NCBI RefSeq assembly: GCF_030285625.1
Contig: NZ_CP127294.1
Span: 8,402,001 to 8,466,000, forward strand
Direction: 5' to 3'
DNA: 64,000 nt
Origin: Amycolatopsis sp. 2-15
Lineage (GTDB): Bacteria; Actinomycetota; Actinomycetes; Mycobacteriales; Pseudonocardiaceae
Part shown: one piece after another, positions 1 through 8,151 of the stretch
Position numbering within the stretch: the first letter of the stretch is position 1
Layout of the letters: every line of letters begins with the position of its first letter
Program-made: the position numbers and the translations under genes
Notes under the pieces: model-generated
Seen by the model: only the letters and a program-made list of their open reading frames with translations
Database searches by the model: none
Told to the model about the DNA's origin: nothing

Positions 1-115
1 CGGCGACCGACAGGCCGCGGAAGCCGGCGTAGTAGCCGGCGTAGAGGCCGGTGGGCCCGGCGCCGACCACGAGCACGTCGGCGCTGACGACCGGCGGAGT
101 GTCCGGAGTGGACAT
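1..115 (-). CDS. FAD/NAD(P)-dependent reductase, N-terminus only (cut by window edge)
   Basis: Only the first 38 codons are present; the gene runs off the left edge. The ATG lies 24 nt after the boxB stop. The visible N-terminus carries a Rossmann dinucleotide motif, GAGPTGLYAGYYAG, at about residues 16-29, of the thioredoxin-reductase-like ferredoxin/flavodoxin-NADP reductase type. Lying last in a boxC-boxB operon, it probably supplies electrons to the BoxB di-iron epoxidase, the role BoxA plays in the proteobacterial system. The visible fold start looks like a compact reductase rather than the larger ferredoxin-containing BoxA, so no symbol is given. The family is fairly sure; the role is inferred from context. 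Confidence 0.75.
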   Translation of the reverse strand, partial: MSTPDTPPVVSADVLVVGAGPTGLYAGYYAGFRGLSVA

Positions 116-138
116 TCTGCGCTCCTCGGTGGGTACCC

Positions 139-1560
139 TCAGGGAAGGTGGACGTACTCGTACTCGAACGGCTGACCGTTGATCCCGTTGCCCGGCGGCG
201 CGACCCAGCTCGCGATCTTGCCGCGCTCGTACACCGGGTGCATGAGCGAGCGGACGAACGCGAGGTCCTCGGCCGTCGGCAGCCAGTTGCGGCGGTTGGC
301 TTCCCACGTGGCCTCGTCGACGATGGTGCCTTCGGGCGTGATGTGGTGCCCGGCGTTGAGGCCGACCTGCCGGTTGAAACCGGGGTGCGGCAAGGCGAAG
401 CGGAAGTCGATGCCCGCGTCGGCGAGGATCTTGTTCCAGCGGTTGAGGCCGTTGCGGCAGTCGGCGATGTACTCCCCGCGCAGGTCGAGGTTGAGCGCGA
501 GCAGCGTCTGCACTTCCTCGGTGTCCCACGTGCCGTCGGCGCGCGGGCGGTCGAGGAAGGTGCTGTCGGCGGTGAGCTGGTGGTCGTCCTTGCGGCGGGT
601 CTCGTGCCAGCGGCCCTTGAGCCCGGCGGTGTAGTAGTTCGCGGCGTTGGTGGAGGTTTCGCTGCCGAACAGGTCGAGCGAGACGGTGTAGTGGAAGTTG
701 AGGTAGCGCTGGATGATGTCGAGCGGGATACCACCGTGCGCGGCGATGTCGAGCGTGTCGTGCTCGCGGATCAGCTCGGCGCTGCGGGTCACCACGCGGT
801 CGATGCCGGTGGTGCCGACGAACATGTGGTGCGCTTCCTCCTTCAGCATGAACTCGCAGGTGCGCGAGAGCGGGTCGAAGGAGGATTCCTTGAGGGTGCC
901 GAGCTGGTACTTGCCGTCGCGGTCGGTGAAGTAGGTGAACATGTAGAACGCGAGCCAGTCGGCCGTTTCCTCGTTGAACGCGCCGAGGATGCGCGGTGTG
1001 TCGGGGCTGCCGGAGTTGCGGAAGAGCAGGCCTTCGGCTTCCTCGCGGCCTTCGCGGCCGAAGTAGGCGTGCAGGAGGTAGACCATGGCCCAGAGGTGGC
1101 GGCCTTCTTCGACGTTGACCTGGAAGAGGTTGCGCAGGTCGTACAGACTGGGTGCGGTGAGGCCCAGGAGGCGTTGCTGCTCCACGGACGCCGGTTCGGT
1201 GTCACCCTGGATCACGATCAGACGTTGCAGATCCGCGCGGTACTCCCCCGGAACCTGTTGCCACACCTCGGTTCCCGCGTGTTCGCCGAACGCGATGCGC
1301 CGGTCCGGGTCGCGCTCGGCGAGGAAGATGCCCCAGCGGTAGTCCGGCACGTTCACGTGCCCGAAGTGCGCCCAGCCCTCACGCCCGACGCTCACGGCCG
1401 TGCGCAGGTACACGCCCTGCGTCTCCAAGGTCGGGCCCATCTCGCCCCACCAGTTGAGGAACTTCGGCTGCCAGCCCTCCAGCGCGCGCTGCAGCCGGCG
1501 GTCGTCGGCGAGGCCGACGTTGTTGGGGATCTTGCTGGAGTAGTCGATCTTCTCGGGCAC
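139..1560 (-). CDS. boxB: Benzoyl-CoA 2,3-epoxidase subunit BoxB
   Basis: 473 aa, GTG start, 2 nt after the boxC stop. It closely resembles BoxB, the di-iron oxygenase that epoxidises benzoyl-CoA at the 2,3 position in aerobic, CoA-dependent benzoate degradation. The N-terminus (KIDYSSKIPNNV) and the C-terminal 'HPGFNR..GLNAGHHITPEG' stretch are characteristic. The carboxylate/histidine motif LKEEAHHMFVG, near residue 240, fits iron ligation. The length is that of the family. It acts in the cytosol with electrons from an NADPH-dependent reductase, probably the flavoprotein immediately downstream. The BoxC lyase is encoded just upstream in the same transcript. Confidence 0.93.
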   Translation of the reverse strand: MPEKIDYSSKIPNNVGLADDRRLQRALEGWQPKFLNWWGEMGPTLETQGVYLRTAVSVGREGWAHFGHVNVPDYRWGIFLAERDPDRRIAFGEHAGTEVWQQVPGEYRADLQRLIVIQGDTEPASVEQQRLLGLTAPSLYDLRNLFQVNVEEGRHLWAMVYLLHAYFGREGREEAEGLLFRNSGSPDTPRILGAFNEETADWLAFYMFTYFTDRDGKYQLGTLKESSFDPLSRTCEFMLKEEAHHMFVGTTGIDRVVTRSAELIREHDTLDIAAHGGIPLDIIQRYLNFHYTVSLDLFGSETSTNAANYYTAGLKGRWHETRRKDDHQLTADSTFLDRPRADGTWDTEEVQTLLALNLDLRGEYIADCRNGLNRWNKILADAGIDFRFALPHPGFNRQVGLNAGHHITPEGTIVDEATWEANRRNWLPTAEDLAFVRSLMHPVYERGKIASWVAPPGNGINGQPFEYEYVHLP

Positions 1561-1562
1561 GG

Positions 1563-3271
1563 TCAGACTCGCTTCCGGTCGAAGGTCGCCTTCTGGCCCG
1601 TGCCGTAGCGGCGCAGCGCGCCTTCGGGGCCCGAGGCGTTCGGGCGGGTGAAGATCCAGTTCTGCCAGGCGGTGAGGCGGCCGAAGATCTTCGTTTCGAT
1701 CGTTTCCGGGCCGACGAACCGGTGGTTCGCCTCCATGCCCGTGAGGGAGTCGGGGCTCAGCGCGGCGCGGCCCTCCACGACGATGCGGATCTCGTCTTCC
1801 CAGTCGATGTCGTCCGGCGCGTCGGTGACCAGGCCGAGCTCGACGGTCTCCTGGGGCGTCAGCGCGCGGTCCTGCTCACGGCGGAGCCAGTCGAGGTGGT
1901 CGTGTTCGCCGTAGAAGCGAGATTCCAGGCGGGGCAACCCGTTGCCCATGGGGAAGGTGCCGAAGTTGGCTTCCGACAAGGTGATCGCGGCGCGTTCTTC
2001 GGAGTTTTCGTCGTCGAGGGGCGCACCGTCCAGAATGTACTGCCGGTCGGCGGCCAGAGTGAGCTCCAGCAGGACGCCGGCGAAACAGCTGCCCGGTTCG
2101 ATGAGCGCGATGAGGCTGCGGCTGGTGACGTCGAGCCGCTTGAGGACACGCTTGGTGTAGTGGCGGATCTCGTTGCACAGCCAGTCTTCGCCGGCCCGGC
2201 CGAGGACAGCGCGCTCGTGGGCCAGCACCTTCTCGGCGTCGCCGCTGGTGCGCAGGAGCCAGGTGCCGAGGCTCGATTCGTTGGTGCGCAAGCGGAGGAT
2301 GAGGTCGTCGAGCTCACGGGCGACGGCCAGCAACCAGTTTTCGGCGCCTTGCTCGTGGATCTCCCGGGTAGTCCTGGGCGCTGCGTCTTCGGTCCGTGCA
2401 CGGTGATCTCGACGGTGCCGGCCGGGCGGTCGAACACCGCGGTGACGTGCGGGTAGGTCAGACCCGATTCCGTCACGCTGCGGTCCAGCGGCGTCAGCTC
2501 GACGCCCTGGGCATCGGCGGGCCGCGTGCTGTTCTCGGCCAGCTCCAGCGCCCGCGTCTCGACCGCCTGGAGGAAGCCGCGGCGCGGCGCCAGCTCGTCG
2601 ACGAGCTTCCAGTCGACGGCCGTCTTCCCCTTCACGCCGTCACTTCGCGTGGCGAACACGTCGGCGCGGTCCTTGCGCACGCCGCGCTTGTCGACCACCC
2701 GGGTGAGCCCGCCGGTCCCGGGCAGCACGCCCAGCAGCGGCACCTCGGGCAGCGCGACAGTCGACGAATTGTCGTCGATGAGGATGATTTTGTCGCATGC
2801 CAGGGCGAGCTCGTAACCCCCACCCGCACACGCCCCGTTGACGGCCGCGAGGTAGGTCTGGCCGGAGTTCTCGGTCGCGTCCTCCATGCTGTTGCGCGTC
2901 TCGTTGGTGAACTTGCAGAAGTTCACCTTCCACGCGTGCTCCGAAGCCGCCAGCATCCGGATGTTCGCGCCGGCGCAGAAGACGCCGTCCTTGCCGCTCG
3001 TCACCACGACCGTCCGGACGCCCGGGTGCTCGAAGCGAAGCCGTTGCGTGGCGTCGTAAAGCTCGATGTCCACGCCGAGGTCGTAGGAGTTCAGCTTGAG
3101 CTCATAGCCGGGTACCAGCCCGCCGTCCTCGGCCACGTCGAGCTCCAGCCACGCCACGGGCCCGTCGACGCGCAGCCGCCAATGCCGGTACTTCTCCGGG
3201 CGCCGATCGAAGCTCACACCCTCCCCTGCGACGGGGCCCTCCACCTCGGCACCCTGCGCGACAACCGTCAT
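1563..3271 (-). pseudogene. boxC: Benzoyl-CoA-dihydrodiol lyase BoxC, interrupted by a frameshift
   Basis: BoxC is an enoyl-CoA-hydratase-fold enzyme that opens the ring of 2,3-epoxybenzoyl-CoA. The ATG at 3271 follows a GAGGAGG ribosome site. The first frame encodes about 300 residues with crotonase motifs (SGKDGVFCAGANI, NGACAGGGYELALACD), then after VHGPKTQ the homology jumps to another frame that starts again at EIHEQGAENW and continues through LAVARELDDLILRLRTNE to the stop at 1563. The shift therefore falls within about 2364-2380, and the two halves together have the usual BoxC length of about 570 aa. Either the gene is inactive or one base is miscalled; boxB downstream looks intact, which makes an assembly error credible. 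Confidence 0.88.
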
Positions 3272-3309
3272 GGCGAACGCCTCCTCACTCGGGTCGATGG
3301 TGATAGTTT

Positions 3310-3344
3310 CTACATAACTCAACATGTTCGTCAAGCTTATGTAG
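3310..3344 (-). promoter_or_regulatory. box operon promoter with operator-like inverted repeat
   Basis: Upstream of boxC the arms CTACATAA (3310-3317) and TTATGTAG (3337-3344) form a perfect 8-bp inverted repeat separated by 19 nt. A second palindrome, AACATGTT, sits between them at 3321-3328. On the minus strand TTGACG (complement of 3329-3334) makes a good -35 box, with a weak TAGAAA-like -10 after about 16 nt, so the repeat would cover the promoter core. The remaining intergenic sequence to 3512 shows nothing else I can name. No regulator gene is adjacent, so the cognate factor is unknown. Confidence 0.6.
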
Positions 3345-3512
3345 CACATTGGCGTTGGCCGACGCTGCTCCGTCCGGGCAAATCCCCTGGCCCGGCCCTC
3401 CTCGGTGGCGCTACTTTCTCCCGTGATCGCAGTCGCAACTGCGCAACCACGCCGGCCCGGCAAGCGTGCGTCGGGGGACGCCCACGGACGGCCCGTTTCC
3501 AGGGGGAAAATC

Positions 3513-4898
3513 TTGTCCCGCAGATCCCCGCGCGGGGTCTTCCGGCTGCTCGCCGGACTGACCGCCGCGCTGACCCTCGGTGCCCTCCTCACACCCGCGG
3601 CCTCCGCGGACCCGGCGAAGCTGGTGATCACGGCTTCCGTCGACAGTGGGGTGCGCCTCGTCGGGAAGCCGTTCCCGATCACGGTGACGGTGCACAACGC
3701 CTCGGCTGAGGCGTTGACCGCCATCACCCTGTACACCGACCAGAACTCCGGCTCGTACCTGTCCTTCGACGGCTGGGGCGACTTCGGCTATCCCGGCGCC
3801 ACACTCGCCCCGGACGAGACTCGGAACCTCACCCTCAACGCGACCGTCTACACCTGGGGCGGCGGTTCGCCGGAGCTCGACATCACCAGCACGAGCATCC
3901 CGTCGTGGGACGTGCAGCCCGCACACCTGAGCGTGCCCTTCGTGGACCCGACCACGACGACGGGCACGCTGCACGGAGTCGTGTACGGCGACCGCGACGG
4001 CGACAACGCGTTCGATCCCGGAGAAGGCCTCGCCGGTGCGCCCGTGCGGATCTACGGCGAGACAACGCTCGAGACCGTGGCCGGACCCGATGGCACCTTC
4101 ACCTTCGCCGACCTGCCCGCGCGGTACTACCAGCTGTTCTCGACGACACTGCCCGATGGCTGGCTGCTCGCCGAAACCAACGGCGGGTTCGGCGTCACCG
4201 GTGGTGACCAGGACGTCGAGGTGCGCGCGGTGCGGCCCTTGTCGGACCAGCTACAGGCCACCGCGTCGGTGGACCGTGACACCTATGCACCTGGCGACCA
4301 GGCGCAGGTGACCTTCACGCTGACCAATACCGGATCCCAACCGTTGTCCGGGATCAGCGGGAACTGTGACCGCATCGGCGGCAGCCAGTACCAGCTCACG
4401 GGTTGGCAGTCGTGGACCGACCTCGTGTACCCGGCTTCGCTGACGTTCTCACCCGGTGAGACGCGGACTTTCACGGAGACCGGCACGGTTCCGCCCCTCG
4501 CGGACCAGTACGGCGGGTTCGCGGTCGACTGCGACTTCGGTCCCGAACTCGGAAACCCCGACAGCAATCCGGAAGTCCGGCTGTGGGCGCGAGTGCCGGG
4601 CGCGCCGGGCACCACCAGCGGTTCGATCTACCACGATGACAACAAGAACTTCACCCAGGATCCCGGCGAGGCCATCGGCGACACCGCCGTGAGCCTGGTC
4701 GACATCATCTCCGGCAGCACCACCGCGACGGGAACCACCGACGCCGACGGGTATGTGACCTTCGCGTCGGTGCCTGCGGGACGGTACGAACTGAAGGCCG
4801 ACGGCTGGGTTCCCGCCGACGCAGGCGGCTTCCAGGTCCAGGCGGGAACGTGCCAGAGCTGTGTCTGGGAATGGTCGCAGGTCTACACCCGCGGCTGA
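3513..4898 (+). CDS. Secreted protein with duplicated CARDB-like and SdrD B-like domains
   Basis: 461 aa if started at TTG 3513, which follows AGGGGGA by 6 nt; longer upstream starts lack a ribosome site and would bury the signal peptide. Residues 1-32 are a classic Sec signal (RR, hydrophobic stretch, cleavage after PAASA). The mature part is an internal duplication. Two beta-sandwich units (TASVDSGVRLVGKP.., TASVDRDTYAPGDQ..) alternate with two SdrD B-like units (YGDRDGDNAFDPGEG, YHDDNKNFTQDPGEA) that carry calcium-loop-like Asp/Asn clusters. The tail contains CQSC and ends in WEWSQVYTRG. No sortase motif or second membrane segment is visible, so it is probably released. Function unknown, perhaps adhesion or surface structure. 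Confidence 0.8.
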   Translation: MSRRSPRGVFRLLAGLTAALTLGALLTPAASADPAKLVITASVDSGVRLVGKPFPITVTVHNASAEALTAITLYTDQNSGSYLSFDGWGDFGYPGATLAPDETRNLTLNATVYTWGGGSPELDITSTSIPSWDVQPAHLSVPFVDPTTTTGTLHGVVYGDRDGDNAFDPGEGLAGAPVRIYGETTLETVAGPDGTFTFADLPARYYQLFSTTLPDGWLLAETNGGFGVTGGDQDVEVRAVRPLSDQLQATASVDRDTYAPGDQAQVTFTLTNTGSQPLSGISGNCDRIGGSQYQLTGWQSWTDLVYPASLTFSPGETRTFTETGTVPPLADQYGGFAVDCDFGPELGNPDSNPEVRLWARVPGAPGTTSGSIYHDDNKNFTQDPGEAIGDTAVSLVDIISGSTTATGTTDADGYVTFASVPAGRYELKADGWVPADAGGFQVQAGTCQSCVWEWSQVYTRG

Positions 4899-4906
4899 GC
4901 CCCCGG

Positions 4907-4938
4907 CCGGGCCCGGGTCACTGATACCCCGGGCCCGG
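4907..4938. terminator. Strong GC hairpin between convergent genes
   Basis: CCGGGCCCGGG (4907-4917) and CCCGGGCCCGG (4928-4938) form a perfect 11-bp stem with a 10-nt loop. The loop contains the stop codon of the leftward HxlR gene, and the right arm lies inside its last codons. It can serve both converging transcripts. There is no U-tract, as is usual in actinomycetes. Confidence 0.6.
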
Positions 4939-5367
4939 TTCCGGCGTCACGCTGGAAGTGGTGATCTCGTCGCCGCAGTGGGTGCACGACAGGCGCGGCG
5001 CGACGGGTTCGCCGCAGGAGTGGCGCAGCACGAGCGGGGGGCCGTCGGGCATCGGCAGGTGGTCGTCGCCCCACTGCATCAGGATGACCAGCGCCGGGAA
5101 GATCTCCTTGCCGGTCGGGGTGAGGCGGTATTCGTGGCGGTCCGGTTCGGTGGCGTAGACCACGCGGTCGAGCACGCCCTGGTCCACGAGCTGTTTGAGC
5201 CGCGCCGACAGCGTCGGGCGGGGGATGCCGAGGTTGCGGGCGAACTGGGCGTAGCGCCGGACGCCGAAAAACGCCTCGCGCAGGATCAGCAGCGTCCAGC
5301 GCTCGCCGAGGACGTCGAGGGCCCGGCCGACGGACTCGGCGGTGAAGCGGTGCGACCCGGCCGTCAC
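4918..5367 (-). CDS. HxlR-family winged-helix regulator
   Basis: 149 aa, GTG start overlapping the preceding gene's stop by GTGA. The helix-turn-helix stretch (VLGERWTLLILREAFFGVRRYAQF, then IPRPTLSARLKQLVDQG) is diagnostic for HxlR/MarR-like regulators, which often sense aromatic or reactive compounds. The C-terminal extension holds CGEP...CTHCGDE, a possible Cys cluster seen in the longer actinobacterial HxlR subgroup. It is the last gene of a four-gene operon starting at 7563 and may autoregulate it, perhaps through the triple repeat at 7576-7618; that link is inference. Confidence 0.88.
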   Translation of the reverse strand: MTAGSHRFTAESVGRALDVLGERWTLLILREAFFGVRRYAQFARNLGIPRPTLSARLKQLVDQGVLDRVVYATEPDRHEYRLTPTGKEIFPALVILMQWGDDHLPMPDGPPLVLRHSCGEPVAPRLSCTHCGDEITTSSVTPEPGPGYQ

Positions 5368-6317
5368 GGGGCCAGCTCGCGCAGCAGCGTGCGGCCGGCC
5401 GGGTCTTCGGCCGTGGCCGGAACGAGGCCGACGTGGTCCGCGCCCGCCGCGTGGTAGGCCGCGATGCGTTCGCGCACCTGGGCGGCGGACCCGATCGCCC
5501 CGACGTCGGCGACCAGCGAAGGCGGCACAGCCAGCGAGGCGCGCTTGGCGCCGGAACGGGCCGCGGCGACGAGCTCGCCGTACCCCAGCTCGGCGAACAT
5601 CTCGCCGTACCCGGGCGGACTCAGGTAGACACTGGCCTGCGCCGCGAGCTGCCGCAGCGTCGCCTCCCCCGGGTCCACCGCGACGGGCACCCACACCGCC
5701 AGCCGCGGCGGCGTCCGGCCCGCGGCGTGCGCCTGGCCGTCGATCTCCTTGCGCACGCGCGAAACGTGCGAAGGCGGCACGAGATTCAGCACGACCTCGT
5801 CCGCGATCTCGGCGGCCACCCTTGTCATCGCCGGCCCGAACGCGGCGACCGTAATCGGCACGGGCGCTGGCTCCCGCAGGCGGAACCCGTTGCTGCGCAC
5901 ATGTTTCCCGTGGACCGACAGCCGCTGTCCCTCGAGGACGGTCCGGACCGCGGCCACGGTCTCCCGCATCCGCAGGGCCGCGTGGTCCCACGGCCGGTCG
6001 TGCCAGCCGCTCACGATCGCCGGGCTCGACCCGCCCAGCGCCAGCCCCACGGGCCGGCGCGCCAGCGTCGCCACCGACGCCACGCCCAGCCCCAGCGCCA
6101 CCGGCGTGCGCACCCCGAGCGGCAACGGCCCGATCTTCACCCCGATCCGCTCCGTCCGCAGGCTGACAGCCGTCGCGAGCGCGAACGCGTCGAACGTCGC
6201 CATCTCCCCGACCCACAACTCCCCGAACCCGTAGCGGTCGGCCTCCACGGCGATGTCCACGGCCTCCGCTGCCGGCCGATCCAGCCAGAACGGCGTGACA
6301 ACTCCCAGCGCGCTCAC
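5364..6317 (-). CDS. LLM-class F420-type oxidoreductase
   Basis: 317 aa, GTG start. Luciferase-like (beta/alpha)8 fold: N-terminal GVVTPFWLDRPAAEAVDIA, conserved GELWVGEM, the RIGVKIGPLPLGVRTP stretch and ALGGSSP are typical of actinobacterial coenzyme-F420-dependent (less often FMN-dependent) hydride-transfer enzymes. The substrate cannot be read from sequence. It overlaps by 4 nt the small ORF upstream and the HxlR gene downstream, so it is translationally coupled to both. With a flavin monooxygenase first in the operon, it may reduce or oxidise the same small-molecule substrate. Confidence 0.87.
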   Translation of the reverse strand: MSALGVVTPFWLDRPAAEAVDIAVEADRYGFGELWVGEMATFDAFALATAVSLRTERIGVKIGPLPLGVRTPVALGLGVASVATLARRPVGLALGGSSPAIVSGWHDRPWDHAALRMRETVAAVRTVLEGQRLSVHGKHVRSNGFRLREPAPVPITVAAFGPAMTRVAAEIADEVVLNLVPPSHVSRVRKEIDGQAHAAGRTPPRLAVWVPVAVDPGEATLRQLAAQASVYLSPPGYGEMFAELGYGELVAAARSGAKRASLAVPPSLVADVGAIGSAAQVRERIAAYHAAGADHVGLVPATAEDPAGRTLLRELAP

Positions 6318-6442
6318 CGCCGCACGCCTCCATTCACCAAGGCGAGCAACACCGGCCCGATCACCAGGCGAACCACCTCGACACCGGCGGCCGTCGCCGA
6401 GCCGCCCGCCGACACCGGCTTCGCCACACCGACCGCGCTCAC
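6314..6442 (-). CDS. Putative 42-residue protein, coupled to both neighbours
   Basis: The ORF begins with GTG at 6442, sharing GTGA with the stop of the upstream monooxygenase. It ends in a TGA that shares GTGA with the LLM oxidoreductase start. The peptide is basic at its end, with a hydrophobic stretch of about 15 residues (VVRLVIGPVLLALVN) that could be a single membrane helix or a small amphipathic partner. It resembles no family I know. An alternative is that it is a chance open frame in a spacer that carries the GGAGG ribosome site of the next gene (within its last codons). The identical overlap type at both ends makes it worth listing. Confidence 0.45.
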   Translation of the reverse strand: MSAVGVAKPVSAGGSATAAGVEVVRLVIGPVLLALVNGGVRR

Positions 6443-7563
6443 AGTTGCGCCGTTTCGGTGGGCAGGCCGAGCAGCAGCCGGCCGGTCAGCTCGAACGTCG
6501 CCGGATTGACCTGGAAGTGCGCCGTGGCGGTGTGGGCGTCGCGGAAGCGGCGTTGCAACGGGGACGTTTCGTAGATCGCCGAGCCGCCGCCGAGGTCGTA
6601 GAGGGAGCGCGTGACGGCGGCCGACGTGCGGACCGCGTGGGTGCACGCGAGGCGCAAGGCGAGGCGAAGGTCTTCGGGCACCACGGAATCGGAGACAGCC
6701 GACTGCCAAGCGTCGTCGATTGCGCGGTAGTAGAACTCGCGGGCCGCGCGCAGCGAAGCCTCGGCCTCGGCGACGGCGCTCTGCGTCGCCGTGCGTTCGG
6801 CGAGCGAGCGGCGCGAACCGCTGGGGTGTTTGGCCCCGGAGAGCTCCACGAACTCCGTGATCGCACCCCGCGCGTTGCCCAGGGCAGCGGCGGAGATGGA
6901 CGCGGCGAAGAACCCGAACAGCGGGAACCGGTGCAGCTGCCCGGCACCGGCGGGCGGACCGTCCACAACGGACAACAGCCGGTGGTCCGGCACGAACACC
7001 GCGTCGGCGCTGGTGTCGTTGCTGCCGGTGCCGCGCAGGCCCGACGTGTGCCAGGTGTCGTGGATTTCCAGCTCGGCCGTGGGGATCGCGGCGACCACGA
7101 GCTTCCCGTCGAGCACGACGCCCAGGAAGATCCAGTCCGCGTGCGTCACGCCGCTGCAGAACGACCAGCGCCCCGAAACCGTGACCCCGCCGTCGACGGC
7201 CACGGCCTTGCCGCGCGGCGCCCACACGCCGGCGGCCACGGTGTCGGGGTCACCGAAGACCTCCTGGCCGCCTTTCTCCGGCAGGTACGCGCCGAGCAGG
7301 CTGCTCGTGGCCGCGATCGACACGCACCAGCCCGCCGACGCGTCGGCCTCGGCCACGCGCTCGGCGGCCCGCAGGACCGCCGCCGCCGACGGCTCCGCAC
7401 CGCCGAGCGCAGCGGGCAGCCCGGCGCGGAACAGGCCTGAAGCACGAGCCGCGGACACCACCTCGGGCGCCAGCGCGCGACGCCGTTCGGTTTCGCCGGC
7501 GTGCTCCGCGGCCGCCGCGGCCACCGGTTGCGCCTTGTCGAGCAGGTCGTCGCGAGTGCCCAC
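6439..7563 (-). CDS. Acyl-CoA-dehydrogenase-fold flavin monooxygenase (HsaA/DszC-like)
   Basis: 374 aa, GTG start with GGAGGA upstream. The ACAD-like fold is clear (AEADASAGWCVSIAATS; VSGRWSFCSGVTHADW; HTSGLRGTGSNDT), but the sequence belongs to the two-component flavin-dependent monooxygenase branch (HsaA, DszC, indole-acetate monooxygenase types) rather than true acyl-CoA dehydrogenases. The HTSGLRGTGSND motif and the lack of a CoA-dehydrogenase catalytic Glu region support this. Such enzymes need reduced FMN/FAD from a separate reductase, and no reductase is in this operon. It is the first gene of the operon running to 4918. Substrate unknown, probably aromatic or heterocyclic. Confidence 0.82.
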   Translation of the reverse strand: MGTRDDLLDKAQPVAAAAAEHAGETERRRALAPEVVSAARASGLFRAGLPAALGGAEPSAAAVLRAAERVAEADASAGWCVSIAATSSLLGAYLPEKGGQEVFGDPDTVAAGVWAPRGKAVAVDGGVTVSGRWSFCSGVTHADWIFLGVVLDGKLVVAAIPTAELEIHDTWHTSGLRGTGSNDTSADAVFVPDHRLLSVVDGPPAGAGQLHRFPLFGFFAASISAAALGNARGAITEFVELSGAKHPSGSRRSLAERTATQSAVAEAEASLRAAREFYYRAIDDAWQSAVSDSVVPEDLRLALRLACTHAVRTSAAVTRSLYDLGGGSAIYETSPLQRRFRDAHTATAHFQVNPATFELTGRLLLGLPTETAQL

Positions 7564-7575
7564 TGTCGTCCTCCG

Positions 7576-7618
7576 ACCGGTTCAGGAATCTTACCGGTTC
7601 AGAATTTTTACCGACTCG
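7576..7618 (-). promoter_or_regulatory. Three 17-bp-spaced direct repeats at the monooxygenase promoter
   Basis: ACCGGTTCAG occurs at 7576 and 7593, and a degenerate copy ACCGACTCG at 7610; the period is exactly 17 bp. The repeats surround a minus-strand TAAGAT that would serve as -10 box, with the GGAGGA ribosome site just downstream. This looks like an operator array for the operon's HxlR regulator, though HxlR sites are usually palindromic. Confidence 0.5.
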
Positions 7619-7642
7619 TGCGCACCTGTCAACGTCCGCTGG

Positions 7643-8128
7643 TCAGGGCACCACGACCACGGGCCAGACCGCGGCCCGCACCAGGCGGTTGCCCACCGAG
7701 CCCACGAGCCGGTGCCCGCCCTGCTCGGACGCGCCGACCACCACCAGGTCGGCGCTCACCTTCTGTGCGGCTTCGCGCAGCTCCGGGAAGGTCTCCCCAC
7801 GGCGGACGACGAACGTGACCGGCACGCCGAGCTCGTCGGCGCGGCCGCGCAGCTGGGTGCGCAGCTGCTCGATCTCCTCTTCGAAGGTCCGCTGCTCCAT
7901 GTCCGCGACGGAGGCCGCGGCCAGCCCGGCCCACATCGACGGCGCCGCGACGTACACCACCACCAGCCGCGCGCGCTCGCGCCGGGCCAGACCCGCCGCA
8001 TACGAAGCCGCGCGCAACCCCGTCGGCGATGTGTCCGTGCCGACCAGGATCACGCGCGGTCCGTCAGTTCCCCGTTCGTACGGCCCGGATTCCCACCGCG
8101 GGCCGTACTCCTCGACCAGATCTTCCAC
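7643..8128 (-). CDS. Universal stress protein (UspA family)
   Basis: 161 aa, GTG start at 8128. A single Usp domain: strand 1 VILVGTDTSPTGLRAASYAA, then LVVVYVAAP, and near the C-terminus ADLVVVGASEQGGHRLVGSVGNRLVRAAVWPVVVVP. The G-2X-G-9X-G(S/N) ATP-binding signature is only partly kept (GASEQGGHRLVGSVGN). It is a cytosolic stress-associated nucleotide-binding protein of uncertain specific role. It lies 23 nt downstream of the MFS transporter on the same strand and may be cotranscribed with it. No dormancy-type cluster surrounds it. Confidence 0.85.
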   Translation of the reverse strand: MEDLVEEYGPRWESGPYERGTDGPRVILVGTDTSPTGLRAASYAAGLARRERARLVVVYVAAPSMWAGLAAASVADMEQRTFEEEIEQLRTQLRGRADELGVPVTFVVRRGETFPELREAAQKVSADLVVVGASEQGGHRLVGSVGNRLVRAAVWPVVVVP

Positions 8129-8151
8129 GAGCCCATTATGTCCGGGAGCGC

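Noticed and set aside
3405..3512. Longer N-terminus for the secreted protein
   Set aside because: It would place 36 residues, without ribosome site, before a textbook signal peptide; TTG 3513 has AGGGGGA at the right distance.
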